Of a DNA stretch of 64,000 nucleotides, positions 1 through 9,695 are shown in pieces. The DNA comes from Proteus terrae subsp. cibarius (GTDB lineage: Bacteria; Pseudomonadota; Gammaproteobacteria; Enterobacterales; Enterobacteriaceae). A program made the translations under genes and the position numbers. The notes beneath the pieces are model-generated. The model was not told the DNA's origin, ran no database searches, and saw nothing but the letters and a program-made list of their open reading frames with translations. Location of the stretch: positions 2,232,001-2,296,000 of the forward strand of contig NZ_CP047349.1 in the NCBI RefSeq assembly GCF_011045835.1. The letters are read 5' to 3'. Numbering within the stretch: position 1 is the stretch's first letter; every line of letters begins with the position of its first letter.

Positions 1-1
1 T

Positions 2-115
2 AATCCATTAGATGATCATGGTCTTGTTATTAATGAGAAATTTAATCAATTATGTACAGAGCTGAACGCTCAAGGCACAATAAGTATCGTAAATAGTCTG
101 ATGATGAAACAGTAA
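2..115 (+). CDS. gcvR: GcvR C-terminus (partial), glycine cleavage system repressor
   Basis: The last 37 codons and TAA stop of a gene that begins before the window. The peptide ends with FNQLCTELNAQGTISIVN and a short tail, which matches the C-terminus of GcvR, the ACT-domain protein that antagonises GcvA at the gcvTHP promoter. The next gene is bcp, as in E. coli, which supports the call. Only the tail is visible, so nothing can be said about the ligand-binding domains. Confidence 0.8.
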   Translation, partial: NPLDDHGLVINEKFNQLCTELNAQGTISIVNSLMMKQ

Positions 116-132
116 AAATGGAGAATGACCTA

Positions 133-603
133 ATGAACCCATTAAAAGCCGGTGAAAAGGCGCCTCAATTCAGTCTGCCCGACCAAGATGGAGAAACAAT
201 TAATTTATCTGATTTCGCTGGCCAACGTGTGCTTGTTTATTTTTACCCTAAAGCAATGACACCTGGTTGTACAACTCAAGCTTGTGGCTTACGTGATGAA
301 ATGGATGCACTAAAAAAAGCTAAGGTTGAAGTTCTCGGCATCAGCACTGATAAATCAGAAAAGCTTTCCCGTTTCGCTGAAAAAGAGATGTTAAATTTCA
401 CGTTGCTTTCAGATGAAGATCATAAAATTGCAGAAGAGTTTGGTATCTGGGGAGAAAAGCAATTTATGGGGAAAACTTACGATGGCATTCATCGTACAAC
501 ATTCTTAATTGACAAAAATGGTGTTATCGAACACGTATTTGATAACTTTAAAACCAGTAATCACCATCAAGTCGTTCTCGAATATCTCACTCAGCATCCA
601 TAA
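133..603 (+). CDS. bcp: Thioredoxin-dependent thiol peroxidase (peroxiredoxin Q)
   Basis: A 156-residue AhpC/TSA-fold peroxiredoxin that reduces hydrogen peroxide and organic peroxides in the cytoplasm using thioredoxin. The peroxidatic cysteine lies in the TPGCTTQAC motif at Cys46, with Cys51 as the probable resolving residue. An in-frame ATG exists at 118, but the start at 133 gives the canonical MNPLKAG N-terminus and has GGAG at 120-123. The gene follows gcvR closely, so the two may be co-transcribed, and it ends at a strong terminator. Confidence 0.95.
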   Translation: MNPLKAGEKAPQFSLPDQDGETINLSDFAGQRVLVYFYPKAMTPGCTTQACGLRDEMDALKKAKVEVLGISTDKSEKLSRFAEKEMLNFTLLSDEDHKIAEEFGIWGEKQFMGKTYDGIHRTTFLIDKNGVIEHVFDNFKTSNHHQVVLEYLTQHP

Positions 604-626
604 TAAATGCTTTGAATTGATAAGAT

Positions 627-655
627 AACAGACAGTTTTCACTGTCTGTTTTTTT
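627..655 (+). terminator. Rho-independent terminator after bcp
   Basis: Ten-base perfect stem, AACAGACAGT paired with ACTGTCTGTT, around a TTTC loop and followed by a T run. Confidence 0.9.
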
Positions 656-688
656 ATTTATTTTTTATTAATACATTCAAGGCGGTAC

Positions 689-1765
689 TTAGCTTTTCTT
701 TGTATATTGCTCATTCGCAATTTCATCAGGTAATGCATGCAATACTGCTTTTATCAGCGTTGCTAATGGTATAGCAAAGAAAACACCCCAAAATCCCCAC
801 ATTCCACCGAATATAATCACTGACAATATAATGACTAAAGGGTGCATATTTACAGCTTCAGAGTACAAAATTGGCACTAATAAATTACTATCCAATCCTT
901 GAACAACAAGATAAGCGATAAATAACGCCCAGAAATCAGAACCTAATCCCCACTGAGATAATGCAATCACAATAACGGGGATCGTTGCTAAAACAGCACC
1001 AACATAAGGGACTAAAACAGAAACACCGACGATAACAGCAAGTAATACAGAGTAGCGCAAGTCGAAGAAAGCAAATACAAAATAAGTGAAAACACCCACA
1101 ATTATCATTTCGGTTACTTTACCCCGAATATAATTGGTAATTTGCTGGTTAACTTCAATCCAAACTTGAGCTGCCAATATTCTGTTTTTTGGTAAAACAC
1201 GGCGAACCGCATTAAGCATCTGTTGTTTATCTTTAAGTAAGAAGAACGTCATTAAAGGCACAAGAATAAGATAAATCGACAGTGTAATAATTCCGATTAA
1301 CGAAGCTAAAGACACTTTTAATACAGATTCAGCCACCGTTGAGAACTTACTGCGTAAGTTTTCTGCCATCATATCAACAATACCTGCATCCATTAATGCA
1401 GGGAAACGATCCGGTAATTCCTGTGCAAATGCATTGAACTTATTGATCATATTTGGGATATCTGAAATTAGTGTCATCCCCTGTTGCCACACCGTTGGCG
1501 CTAAAATCAAAATTACAATGGCACTAATACCAATAAAGAGTGTCAGAATTATCGATACTGCCCATATACGGGCGCATCCTAATTTCTCAAGTAAATGAGT
1601 TGGCCACTCTAAAAGATAAGCAAGCACAATTGCCACTAATAAAGGAGCTAGTATGCCACTGAAAAAATACAGAATTGAAAAGCCGGCAATCAAAATGACC
1701 ACAAGGGCGATAACTTGTGGATCAGCAAATCGGCGTTTGTACCATTGAACAAGCAAGTCCAGCAT
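689..1765 (-). CDS. perM: AI-2E family transporter, PerM/YfgO type
   Basis: A 358-residue polytopic inner-membrane protein of the AI-2E/PerM family, about the size of E. coli PerM (YfgO). Several hydrophobic segments are present, with a paired block near the N-terminus (about residues 17-90) and a helix-rich C-terminal half. Gene order bcp-perM-bepA matches E. coli, with perM divergent from bepA. The substrate of PerM is not established, so no transport function is asserted. Confidence 0.88.
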   Translation of the reverse strand: MLDLLVQWYKRRFADPQVIALVVILIAGFSILYFFSGILAPLLVAIVLAYLLEWPTHLLEKLGCARIWAVSIILTLFIGISAIVILILAPTVWQQGMTLISDIPNMINKFNAFAQELPDRFPALMDAGIVDMMAENLRSKFSTVAESVLKVSLASLIGIITLSIYLILVPLMTFFLLKDKQQMLNAVRRVLPKNRILAAQVWIEVNQQITNYIRGKVTEMIIVGVFTYFVFAFFDLRYSVLLAVIVGVSVLVPYVGAVLATIPVIVIALSQWGLGSDFWALFIAYLVVQGLDSNLLVPILYSEAVNMHPLVIILSVIIFGGMWGFWGVFFAIPLATLIKAVLHALPDEIANEQYTKKS

Positions 1766-1919
1766 GAAAATAAAGATCCTTTATAATAATCAGAATAATA
1801 GAGCTGTATGCATTCATTTACATAAGCAATAATCTTTTGACAGATTTTACGTTAGGTTTTGCTATCATACATCATTAATTATTAATTTTTCGTTAAGATA
1901 GCTATCAGGATACAGTTGT

Positions 1920-3392
1920 ATGAAACTCAGACTTAAAAAACCATTAGTCGCGCTTCTTGTTTCTGCGTTGCTATCAACATCAGTAGTACCTGCTCAGGCT
2001 GCGATTGATATTGAAGACTCTTTACCTGATATGGGAACCACCGCAGGTTCAACATTAAGCATCAATCAAGAAATCGCTATGGGTGATTACTATACTCGCC
2101 AACTGCGAAATAGTGCACCATTAGTTTTTGACCCATTACTTTCTAACTATATTAATAATTTAGGACAAAAACTCGTTTCGAACGCTAGTTCGGTCAAAAC
2201 CCCTTTTCACTTTTATTTAGTTAACAACCCCAATATTAACGCCTTTGCTTATTTTGGGGGAAACATTGTTTTGCATTCCGCGCTCTTTCGATATAGCCGA
2301 ACAGAAAGTGAATTAGCCTCTGTTATGGCTCACGAAATCACACACGTTACTCAACGACATTTAGCACGAATGCTTGAAGATCAGGCTAAAACAACGCCTC
2401 TTGCTCTTGCGGGGGTATTAGGTTCTATTCTGATATTTATGGCGAATCCGAATGCAGGCCTTGCGACCTTTACGGGAAGCATGGCAGGTATGCAGCAAAA
2501 TATGATCACATTCACGCAAATGAACGAGCAAGAAGCAGATCGTATCGGAATACAAACACTCTACCGTGCTGGGTTTGATCCCAAAGGGATGCCTGATTTT
2601 ATGCAAATTCTTGCAGACCAAGTACGATATAGCTCTAAACCGCCTGAAATGTTATTAACGCATCCCTTGCCCGATAGCCGTTTATCCGATGCAAGAAGCC
2701 GAGCAAGTCAATTCCCTGCTCGACAGATCCCACAGTCAGCTGATTTTCTGTTTGCAAAAATGCGTGTATTAACCATGTTGACGAAAAATCCAACATCAGA
2801 GAATGCATTACAAACGACACTTGATCAATTTAAACAAGGTACTGCTCTTGAAAAATCAGCGGCTAATTATGCGTTAATACTGATCTATTCTCGTGATCGT
2901 AAATTTGATGACGCAAGAAAGCTGCTCACTCCGATGTTAGAAAAAGAGCCGAATAATATTTGGCTTATTGATGCCATGACGGATATCGATTTAGAACAAA
3001 ACCGTGCAGGTGATGCGGTTGCAAGATTACAACAGGCATTGAAACAAAAACCCAATAACAATGTTCTTATTGCCAACTTAGCTAATTCATATATGCATAA
3101 TAAGCAATATAACGAAGCTAACCGCCTGCTTTATCGTTATACCTTTGACAATCCAAACGATCCTATCGGTTGGCAATTAATGGCAGAAAATTCAGCTAAA
3201 CAAGGTGATAGAGCTCATGAATTAGCTGCTTATGCAGAAGATTTGGCCCTAAGAGGTGACTTTGAAACGGCAATTCGTTATTTAGGTGATGCAAGCCGAC
3301 AAGTTAAATTAGGTAGTAACGATCAAGCTCGCTTTGATGCACGTATAGACCAATTAAGAAAAATTCAGCAAAGAGATAGTCAATTTAAATAA
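1920..3392 (+). CDS. bepA: Beta-barrel assembly-enhancing protease BepA
   Basis: A 490-residue periplasmic M48-family zinc metalloprotease and chaperone that helps BAM and LptD assembly and degrades stalled outer-membrane proteins. A signal peptide ending near VVPAQA is followed by the protease domain with the HEITH zinc motif at residues 138-142 and a further acidic ligand in the EQEAD segment near residue 205. The C-terminal third carries TPR-like repeats. The SD AGGA precedes ATG by about nine bases. yfgD follows after 8 bp, so the two form an operon as in E. coli. Confidence 0.95.
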   Translation: MKLRLKKPLVALLVSALLSTSVVPAQAAIDIEDSLPDMGTTAGSTLSINQEIAMGDYYTRQLRNSAPLVFDPLLSNYINNLGQKLVSNASSVKTPFHFYLVNNPNINAFAYFGGNIVLHSALFRYSRTESELASVMAHEITHVTQRHLARMLEDQAKTTPLALAGVLGSILIFMANPNAGLATFTGSMAGMQQNMITFTQMNEQEADRIGIQTLYRAGFDPKGMPDFMQILADQVRYSSKPPEMLLTHPLPDSRLSDARSRASQFPARQIPQSADFLFAKMRVLTMLTKNPTSENALQTTLDQFKQGTALEKSAANYALILIYSRDRKFDDARKLLTPMLEKEPNNIWLIDAMTDIDLEQNRAGDAVARLQQALKQKPNNNVLIANLANSYMHNKQYNEANRLLYRYTFDNPNDPIGWQLMAENSAKQGDRAHELAAYAEDLALRGDFETAIRYLGDASRQVKLGSNDQARFDARIDQLRKIQQRDSQFK

Positions 3393-3400
3393 GGGACAAC

Positions 3401-3757
3401 ATGACCAAGAAAGTGACGATTTATCACAATCCACGCTGTTCAAAAAGCCGTGAAACCTTACATTTACTAGAAGAAATGCAAATAACACCTAATGTTATTC
3501 ACTATCTAGATACAGCTCCTTCTATAACGGAACTTAAAACACTGCTCAAAGCATTAGATTTTGATGACGCAAGAGAGTTAATGCGTACAAAGGAAGAAAT
3601 TTATAAAACGCTAAAACTGGCTGATGAAACATCGCAAGATGCATTAATTCAAGCAATGCATGAAAACCCTAAACTTATTGAACGCCCTATTGTGATTGTC
3701 GGTAATAAGGCCCGTTTAGGCCGCCCACCAGAACAAGTGAAAGAACTGTTTAATTAA
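3401..3757 (+). CDS. yfgD: ArsC-family reductase YfgD
   Basis: A 118-residue thioredoxin-fold protein of the ArsC/Spx superfamily. The catalytic cysteine lies in NPRCSKSRET (Cys13), and the C-terminal RPIVIVGNKARLGRPPE segment is the usual arginine-containing substrate region of glutaredoxin-dependent arsenate reductases. It follows bepA by 8 bp. No ars genes are nearby, so a true arsenate-resistance role is uncertain. The family name is secure, the physiological substrate is not. Confidence 0.88.
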   Translation: MTKKVTIYHNPRCSKSRETLHLLEEMQITPNVIHYLDTAPSITELKTLLKALDFDDARELMRTKEEIYKTLKLADETSQDALIQAMHENPKLIERPIVIVGNKARLGRPPEQVKELFN

Positions 3758-3772
3758 TATTCAAAATTTAAA

Positions 3773-3808
3773 GCCCATATTTATGTTCTTACATATATGG
3801 GTTTTTTT
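3773..3808 (+). terminator. Terminator after bepA-yfgD
   Basis: CCCATAT pairs with ATATGGG around a 14-base loop, followed by seven T residues. Confidence 0.75.
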
Positions 3809-4449
3809 CTATCTACTTCATTATTAATCTCGCAATCGTTTACTCTCTTTTCTCAAATCAGAAGCCAATCACCAAATGTTGTTAAATTGTAAACATTACA
3901 ATTAGCAAAGTGTTTCTTATTTCCACAATAGAAAAAAACCAATCACTTTATGCTTTCAAAAATTTTCATCTCAATTTCATATTTTTTATGAGTAAGAAAT
4001 CGCCATTTTTGAAAACTTCTATTTAGATCACATTAAGTCGTATAAACTCACGATTATGGGAAAAAAATAATCATGTGTTTCATTTATATTGTGACTCAAG
4101 TCTCTTTACACAAATGCATTCCTACATATCATGAGCATCAGAAAATATGATAGCAGAATTGATAAACTATAAATTCTTGCCAAAATATTTTTTCATTATC
4201 ATCCAAGAAATAAATTAACAAGAAATATACATTTAAAACAATACTGCAACACAGCAATAAGCTTTCAATTTGTTATTTACTCTATCTCTTCTTTTATTGT
4301 TGTTTTTAACTTGATGACAATTAATCAGTGTGAAATGAAGTTGTAGATGTATATGAAATAAACAACGTTATAGCCAACATTATGGGCAATTAAAACTAAC
4401 CAATCACCATTATTGGTGTCGGGTGATTGCTAGGCTAATAGGAAAACAG
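3809..4449. other. AT-rich intergenic region upstream of the nucleoside permease
   Basis: About 640 bases without a credible gene. One CRP-like half site, AGATCACATT, lies at 4025-4034 and is far from the gene. TGTGA half sites occur further on, without good partners at the right spacing. The region may hold CRP/CytR-type control of the permease, but this cannot be shown by eye. Confidence 0.4.
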
Positions 4450-5712
4450 ATGAATATCGTACTTAGATTAAAACTTGTCTCATTCCTCCAGTTCTTTATA
4501 TGGGGATCTTGGCTTGTAACATTTGCCTCGTATCTCTTTGGAGAGCTGCATTTTAAAGGTAGTGATGTTGGGCTTATTTTTAGTGCTCTTGGACTTGCCT
4601 CACTTATCGCCCCCGTCATCATGGGATTTATTGCAGATAAAATAAATAACCGAAAATTAGTGTTCATTACCCTGCATATTCTTTCCGCATTAGCATTAGT
4701 GCTAATGTCGCAAATGACAACAGTAACCACACTATTCTTTGCAACTCTATTACATTTATTGTTCTTTATGCCAAGTATCTCAATGGCAAACAGCATCATT
4801 TTCGAACTGTTAGAACAAAAACATTTAGAGCCTAATAACTACTTCCCTAAAATTCGTGTTTACGGCACTGTTGGCTTTATTGCAGCTATGTGGGTGATTA
4901 GCTTCTTAGGTTTAGGTAATAGCTACCACCAACTCTTTGTTGCAGCGATCGCCTCTATTGTTTTAGCTGTATTTGCAATGTTCTTACCTGCAACTAAAGC
5001 AGCTGATAAAAACGAAACAAAAGCCGAAGAAAAAGCCGAAGAAGTGGCATTTAGTATCACCAACATCTTGCAAGTATTTAAAAAGAAAAATGTCGTTGTT
5101 TTCTTATTCTTTGCAACATTGTTAGGATCTGTACTGCAAATTACTAATACATTTGGCGTGCCATTCCTGCAAGATATTGCACAGTCTCCAAACGCAGATG
5201 ATTCATTCTTTGCACGTTATCCTTCTGTATTCTTATCTATCTCACAGATTTCAGAAGTCGTATTTATTCTGTTCCTACCACTGCTATTAAAACGTGTAAG
5301 AATCGAAACTATCGTTTTATTTAGTATGATTGCTTGGATCTTACGTTTCGGTTTCTTTGCTTATGGTGACTACACATCATTAGGTCAAATCGTCTTATTG
5401 TTATCAATGATTGTGTATGGTTGTGCATTCGACTTCTTTAATATCTCTGGTTCACTGTTCTTAGAAAAAGAGATCCCATTACAATATCGTTCAACAGCAC
5501 AAGGTATGTTTATGACCTTAGTGAACGGTTTCGGTACTTATTTAGGTGCAATGTTAAGTGGCTGGGTGATTGACTTATATACTACTAATGGCGCGGTTGA
5601 TTGGAAATCATTCTGGTTAATCTTCACAGGCTACACCGTTGCAATCACTGCACTTTATCTGATTTTCTTACTGATTCCTCAGAAGAAAGCCAAAGTAGCA
5701 GAAGCAAACTAA
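4450..5712 (+). CDS. nupG: Nucleoside:H+ symporter, NupG/XapB family
   Basis: A 420-residue major-facilitator protein with about 12 membrane segments. Its start, MNIVLRLKLVSFLQFFIWGSWL, resembles NupG (MNLKLQLKILSFLQFCLWGSWL), and GSLFLEKE plus the following YRSTAQG segment is typical of the NHS nucleoside symporters. It probably imports nucleosides with protons across the inner membrane. The start at 4450 is chosen over an in-frame ATG at 4423 because AGGAAA sits just upstream and the N-terminus matches the family. Whether it is the true NupG or the xanthosine transporter XapB cannot be decided here. Confidence 0.82.
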   Translation: MNIVLRLKLVSFLQFFIWGSWLVTFASYLFGELHFKGSDVGLIFSALGLASLIAPVIMGFIADKINNRKLVFITLHILSALALVLMSQMTTVTTLFFATLLHLLFFMPSISMANSIIFELLEQKHLEPNNYFPKIRVYGTVGFIAAMWVISFLGLGNSYHQLFVAAIASIVLAVFAMFLPATKAADKNETKAEEKAEEVAFSITNILQVFKKKNVVVFLFFATLLGSVLQITNTFGVPFLQDIAQSPNADDSFFARYPSVFLSISQISEVVFILFLPLLLKRVRIETIVLFSMIAWILRFGFFAYGDYTSLGQIVLLLSMIVYGCAFDFFNISGSLFLEKEIPLQYRSTAQGMFMTLVNGFGTYLGAMLSGWVIDLYTTNGAVDWKSFWLIFTGYTVAITALYLIFLLIPQKKAKVAEAN

Positions 5713-5748
5713 TTATTTAACCCTCCTCCTTTATTATTTGTGTCTCTC

Positions 5749-5783
5749 ACCGCTTGCCTCGTATAAAGACAAGCGGTTTTTTT
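5749..5783 (+). terminator. Terminator after the nucleoside permease
   Basis: ACCGCTTG pairs with CAAGCGGT, followed by TTTTTT. Confidence 0.88.
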
Positions 5784-5918
5784 ATCCCTTTTTTATCAGA
5801 AAAAATAGAAATACCACGGTTTAAAAAAAAGAATTGTTACCTTCAATAGATATTAGATTTGGGAAATAGAGATAGGATTTAGATTATTAGCCTCACCGAA
5901 TAAGATGAGTGAGGCGAT

Positions 5919-6620
5919 TTAAAGTTTGAGAATATCTTTCACAAATGGGATGGTCAGTTTACGTTGAGCAACAATAGAGGCGTGATCAAGCTCATCAAGC
6001 ATTTCAAATAAGGTACGCATTTTTCTGTCCAAACGTTTTAATACAAAACGCCCGACATCTTCAGGTAATTCAAACCCACGAAGCTTTGCTCTTAATTGTA
6101 ACGCTTGAATTTTCTCTTCATCACTTAAAGGTTGCAGACGGTAGATTTGCCCCCAATCAAGGCGAGATGCTAAATCAGGAAGTTGTAGCTCTATTTGGCG
6201 AGGTGGCCTATCCCCTGTAATTAATAAGCAGGTTCGCCCATGCTCTAAAACGCGGTTATAAAGATTAAATAAGGCGAGTTCCCACTCTTCATCACCTGCA
6301 ATACATTGCACATTATCAATACAAACTAAGGATAAATGTTCCATGCCTTCAAGAACATCGGGAACAAAATAAGCGCGTTTATCAAGAGGAACGTAACCAA
6401 CAGCATCGCCTTTTAGTGAAAGCTCAGCACAAGCGGCATGTAATAGATGGCTCTTTCCACCTCCGTCACGAGACCAGAAATAGATATAACTGCCATGAGA
6501 TTGATGAATGGCGGTTCGAATTGCCGCGACTAACGACGCGTTTTCCCCTGCATAAAAGCTATCGAATGTCTCATCATCGGGCAGAGATAGTGGTAATGAT
6601 AGCTGTGACGGCGTATTCAG
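5919..6620 (-). CDS. hda: DnaA regulatory inactivator Hda, probable CTG start
   Basis: Hda binds the DNA-loaded sliding clamp and stimulates ATP hydrolysis by DnaA (RIDA). It is a 233-residue DnaA-type AAA+ protein. The clamp-binding motif QLSLPL lies at the extreme N-terminus, the Walker A-like segment is [19 protein letters not shown], and the Walker B-like segment is LVCIDNVQC. An ATG at 6665 would give 248 residues, but the CTG at 6620-6618 lies five bases after AGGTGAGG, gives exactly 233 residues, and aligns with MNTPAQLSLPL of E. coli Hda. The following 3' region (5890-5915) has a GCCTCAC/GTGAGGC hairpin with no T run. Confidence 0.93.
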   Translation of the reverse strand: MNTPSQLSLPLSLPDDETFDSFYAGENASLVAAIRTAIHQSHGSYIYFWSRDGGGKSHLLHAACAELSLKGDAVGYVPLDKRAYFVPDVLEGMEHLSLVCIDNVQCIAGDEEWELALFNLYNRVLEHGRTCLLITGDRPPRQIELQLPDLASRLDWGQIYRLQPLSDEEKIQALQLRAKLRGFELPEDVGRFVLKRLDRKMRTLFEMLDELDHASIVAQRKLTIPFVKDILKL

Positions 6621-6623
6621 AAG

Positions 6624-6633
6624 CACCTCACCT
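6624..6633 (-). promoter_or_regulatory. Shine-Dalgarno of hda supporting the CTG start
   Basis: On the minus strand AGGTGAGGTG ends four bases before CTG. It lies inside the coding region if the ATG at 6665 is used, so it decides the start. A GTG two codons earlier falls within this motif and is too close to be used. Confidence 0.8.
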
Positions 6634-6848
6634 GAATAGTTTAATAAACGTGTTGATTCTAACACAAATTCTCACAAGGTCAGAATCAATATTAAAAAAG
6701 AACATTGCACTGATTAAGATAACAGCAAAATTATCGTGATAAGCCTATTTTATAGGCTCTTAGTGACTTATTTATTTGTCGCCTCTCTGTATCACAAATT
6801 GTTTAGTGCAATATCAGAAAATATTTCTTGTTTATTTAATCGTCTTTA

Positions 6849-8054
6849 TTATCTAAATTTTAATTTCGCAACATCATTACCTGAAGGTTGCTGATAAATA
6901 TCGAGCTTAAAATATTTGGCTGATGCATTTATATACTCAAAAATTTCAGATTGAGTCTCTTCATATTCAACCCACGTAGTTGCACGAGTAAAACAATATA
7001 ACTCTACAGGTAATCCCATCGGTGTAGGTGGCATTGTTCTGATCACTAAATACATATCAGGTCGAACATCACCACGCATCTTTATCCAATTTAGCATGTA
7101 CTTACGAAACAATTGTAGGTTTGTCACCCCTTTTGTTTCTAACCACTCATTAATGTCACCAATCTCTTCTTCCTTTCCTTCTAGCATCGTTTCTATGCTC
7201 TTACGAAGCGGTGCTGTATTTTTTAACTCTAATACTAATTCTTGCGTTGCAAATGAAATCGAAGATTGGTCAATATAAAAACTACGCTTGATCCGACGCC
7301 CTCCTGATGAAAACATCGGTTGCCAGTTGGTGTATTTTTCAGTCAAAAAATCTTTGGTTGGAATACGTGAAATTGTATTATCCCAATTACGCACAGTGAT
7401 CGTATGTAATGCAATATCAATAACCTCACCGCTGATATTACTACTGGGTAATTCAATCCAATCATAAAGCTTTAATACTTTTCCGTTAGAGATAAGAATA
7501 TTGGCAACAAAAGAGATAAGTGTATGCTGAAAAACAAACATTAATACCGCAGCAATAGCACCAAAGCTTGAGATTATGATAAGAGGTGATTGTTCAGTAA
7601 ATAAGGCAATGATCAGGATAAAAGAGATAATCCAAACCACAATTTTGGCAATCTCAATGTAGCCTTTAATGGAGTTATTTCGATGCCACGCTTTTTTGGC
7701 ATGCCTAATATTGAAGATATCAAGCGCGTTATTAAGCAATGAGGCAATATTGATGATAATAAAGGCGCGGGCAACCGTCTCAAAAATAATATTCATTTCA
7801 GCTGAAAAAGACGGTAGTAACTGATTAATATAGAGAACCAGTGTAACAGCAACAATAGATGCACTCTTTTTAGCGATATCTTCTATGGTTTCTTCATCTG
7901 AAAGTTCAGTAAATAAAAAAAGTAAACGCTTTGCTATTCGGCGGAAAATCATTTTGGCGAGAAACCACACCACCAACAACACAGTAACTAAAAATATTGT
8001 GGTAAAAATCTGCTGTGATGTAATGAAATCATAAATTTCAATCAGTTTTTCCAT
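6849..8054 (-). CDS. MscS-family mechanosensitive channel, YbdG-like
   Basis: A 401-residue inner-membrane protein with about five N-terminal hydrophobic segments, then the MscS pore and beta domain (IIISSFGAIAAVLMFVFQHT, then VRNWDNTISRIPT) and a soluble C-terminal region. The segments GGRRIKRS, LPVELYCFTRATTWVEYE and SGNDV closely follow E. coli YbdG (MscM). It probably opens on osmotic downshift. It sits between uraA and hda, which are neighbours in E. coli, so it is an insertion or relocation in this lineage. Confidence 0.82.
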   Translation of the reverse strand: MEKLIEIYDFITSQQIFTTIFLVTVLLVVWFLAKMIFRRIAKRLLFLFTELSDEETIEDIAKKSASIVAVTLVLYINQLLPSFSAEMNIIFETVARAFIIINIASLLNNALDIFNIRHAKKAWHRNNSIKGYIEIAKIVVWIISFILIIALFTEQSPLIIISSFGAIAAVLMFVFQHTLISFVANILISNGKVLKLYDWIELPSSNISGEVIDIALHTITVRNWDNTISRIPTKDFLTEKYTNWQPMFSSGGRRIKRSFYIDQSSISFATQELVLELKNTAPLRKSIETMLEGKEEEIGDINEWLETKGVTNLQLFRKYMLNWIKMRGDVRPDMYLVIRTMPPTPMGLPVELYCFTRATTWVEYEETQSEIFEYINASAKYFKLDIYQQPSGNDVAKLKFR

Positions 8055-8272
8055 AAATTGCGTTATACCTTTTCTAAGACAAATCCCACTTTAAAATGAA
8101 TATCACTCGATTAGCAGATAAAATGCCTATTTTGCATAAGAACCGACACCCATTGTCTCATTTATTTTATTTAAATAAACATCATGATTGAACGAATTAT
8201 GCTTTTCTAAGTTTTAAACACTTAAAATATCAAAAATCTTAGTTTTTAATATGACATAAAAATAAAACACAA

Positions 8273-8305
8273 TAAAAAAAGGCGGAGATCATCCACCTTT
8301 TTTAT
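8273..8305 (-). terminator. Terminator after uraA
   Basis: On the minus strand AAGGTGGA pairs with TCCGCCTT (one G-T pair), followed by a run of T. Confidence 0.8.
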
Positions 8306-8341
8306 TAATTTCAGCATATTGCTTTAGGTATTCTTAATCGA

Positions 8342-9643
8342 TTACTTTTTGTTTGCTGTACCACTCACCGATTCAATGCTGTTATCCACTAATTCTGTTT
8401 CAGGGCGAACAATACTGACTAATTTAAAGATTAAGCTTAATACAATACCTACGATGGTCGCTAATGCCATGCCTTTTAATTCAGCAGCACCAATTTGAAT
8501 GGAAGCCCCGCTCACACCGACAATCAGAATAATTGCAGTTAATATCAAGTTTTGTGGTTTGTTGTAATCCACTTTTGAATCTAACAAGACACGAATACCT
8601 GATGCACCAATAACACCGTAAAGTAGTAATGAAACCCCACCCATCACTGGAACAGGTACAGCAGCAATAGCAGCAGCAAGTTTACCGACACAAGATAATA
8701 AGATAGCGAGAATTGCCGCACCACCAATAACCCATGAGCTGTAAACTTTAGTGATAGCCATAACACCAATATTTTCACCGTAAGTAGTATTTGGTGTTGA
8801 GCCAAAGAAACCAGAAATAATGGTAGAGAAACCGTTTGCGAACATAGAACGATGTAAGCCTGGGTTTTTCATTAAATCGCGTTGCACAATATTGGCTGTA
8901 ACAACAAGGTGTCCAACGTGCTCTGCAATAACGACTAATGCAGCAGGTAGGATAATAAAGATAGCACTCCATTCAAAACGTGGAGAATAGAATGTCGGCA
9001 GTGCAAACCAGTTAGCTTCTTTAATTGGCGTAATATCAACAGCCCCCAAGAAGAAAGAGAGTGCATAGCCTGCTAATACCCCAATAAGAATAGGAATAAT
9101 AGCAAGGAAACCTCTAAACATCACAGAGCCTAAGATAGTAACACCTAAAGTCACCATAGAAATAAGCAGAGTTTGACTATCAACGGGTGCATCTGCACTT
9201 GGTAATAACCCTGCCATTCCTGCAGCGGTTCCTGCTAATTCAAGCCCGATGACGGCAACGATTGCGCCCATTGCCGCAGGCGGAAACATCACATTAATCC
9301 AACCTCGCCCTGCTATTTTTACAATACCTGCAACGATACAAAATAACACGCCACAGACGATGAATCCCCCGAGAGCTAATTCATACCCTAAAGGTAACAG
9401 TAAAAGTACCGGTGAGATAAACGCGAAACTTGAACCTAAATAAGCAGGAATGCGTCCTTTACAAATAAAGAGATAAAGCAGGGTTCCGATCCCGTTAAAT
9501 AACAATATTGTTGCCGGATTAACTTTAAATAAAATTGGCACAAGTACGGTGGCGCCAAACATTGCAAACAGATGTTGAAGACTCAACGGAATTGTTTGTA
9601 ATAATGGTGGGCGCTCTTCTACCCCGATTGCACGACGAGTCAT
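8342..9643 (-). CDS. uraA: Uracil:proton symporter UraA
   Basis: A 433-residue nucleobase:cation symporter-2 with 14 expected membrane segments. The N-terminus MTRRAIGVEERPPLLQTIPL is almost identical to E. coli UraA. The substrate-region motifs (FPPAAMGAIVAVIGLELAG, AEHVGHLVVTANIV, STPNTTYGENIGV) are all present. It imports uracil for Upp. It lies downstream of upp, but a terminator and an ERIC-type repeat separate the two, so their coupling may be looser than in E. coli. Confidence 0.96.
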   Translation of the reverse strand: MTRRAIGVEERPPLLQTIPLSLQHLFAMFGATVLVPILFKVNPATILLFNGIGTLLYLFICKGRIPAYLGSSFAFISPVLLLLPLGYELALGGFIVCGVLFCIVAGIVKIAGRGWINVMFPPAAMGAIVAVIGLELAGTAAGMAGLLPSADAPVDSQTLLISMVTLGVTILGSVMFRGFLAIIPILIGVLAGYALSFFLGAVDITPIKEANWFALPTFYSPRFEWSAIFIILPAALVVIAEHVGHLVVTANIVQRDLMKNPGLHRSMFANGFSTIISGFFGSTPNTTYGENIGVMAITKVYSSWVIGGAAILAILLSCVGKLAAAIAAVPVPVMGGVSLLLYGVIGASGIRVLLDSKVDYNKPQNLILTAIILIVGVSGASIQIGAAELKGMALATIVGIVLSLIFKLVSIVRPETELVDNSIESVSGTANKK

Positions 9644-9695
9644 GCTTACGACCTCTCTTTAATATGAATGTGAAATTGGTTTGTATTTTTAACTT

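Noticed and set aside
4014..4035. CRP site for the nucleoside permease
   Set aside because: Only the right half is good, and it lies more than 400 bases from the start with no matching promoter, so it was not called.
6621..6665. N-terminal extension of hda from ATG 6665
   Set aside because: It would bury a strong SD in the coding region and displace the clamp-binding motif from the N-terminus.
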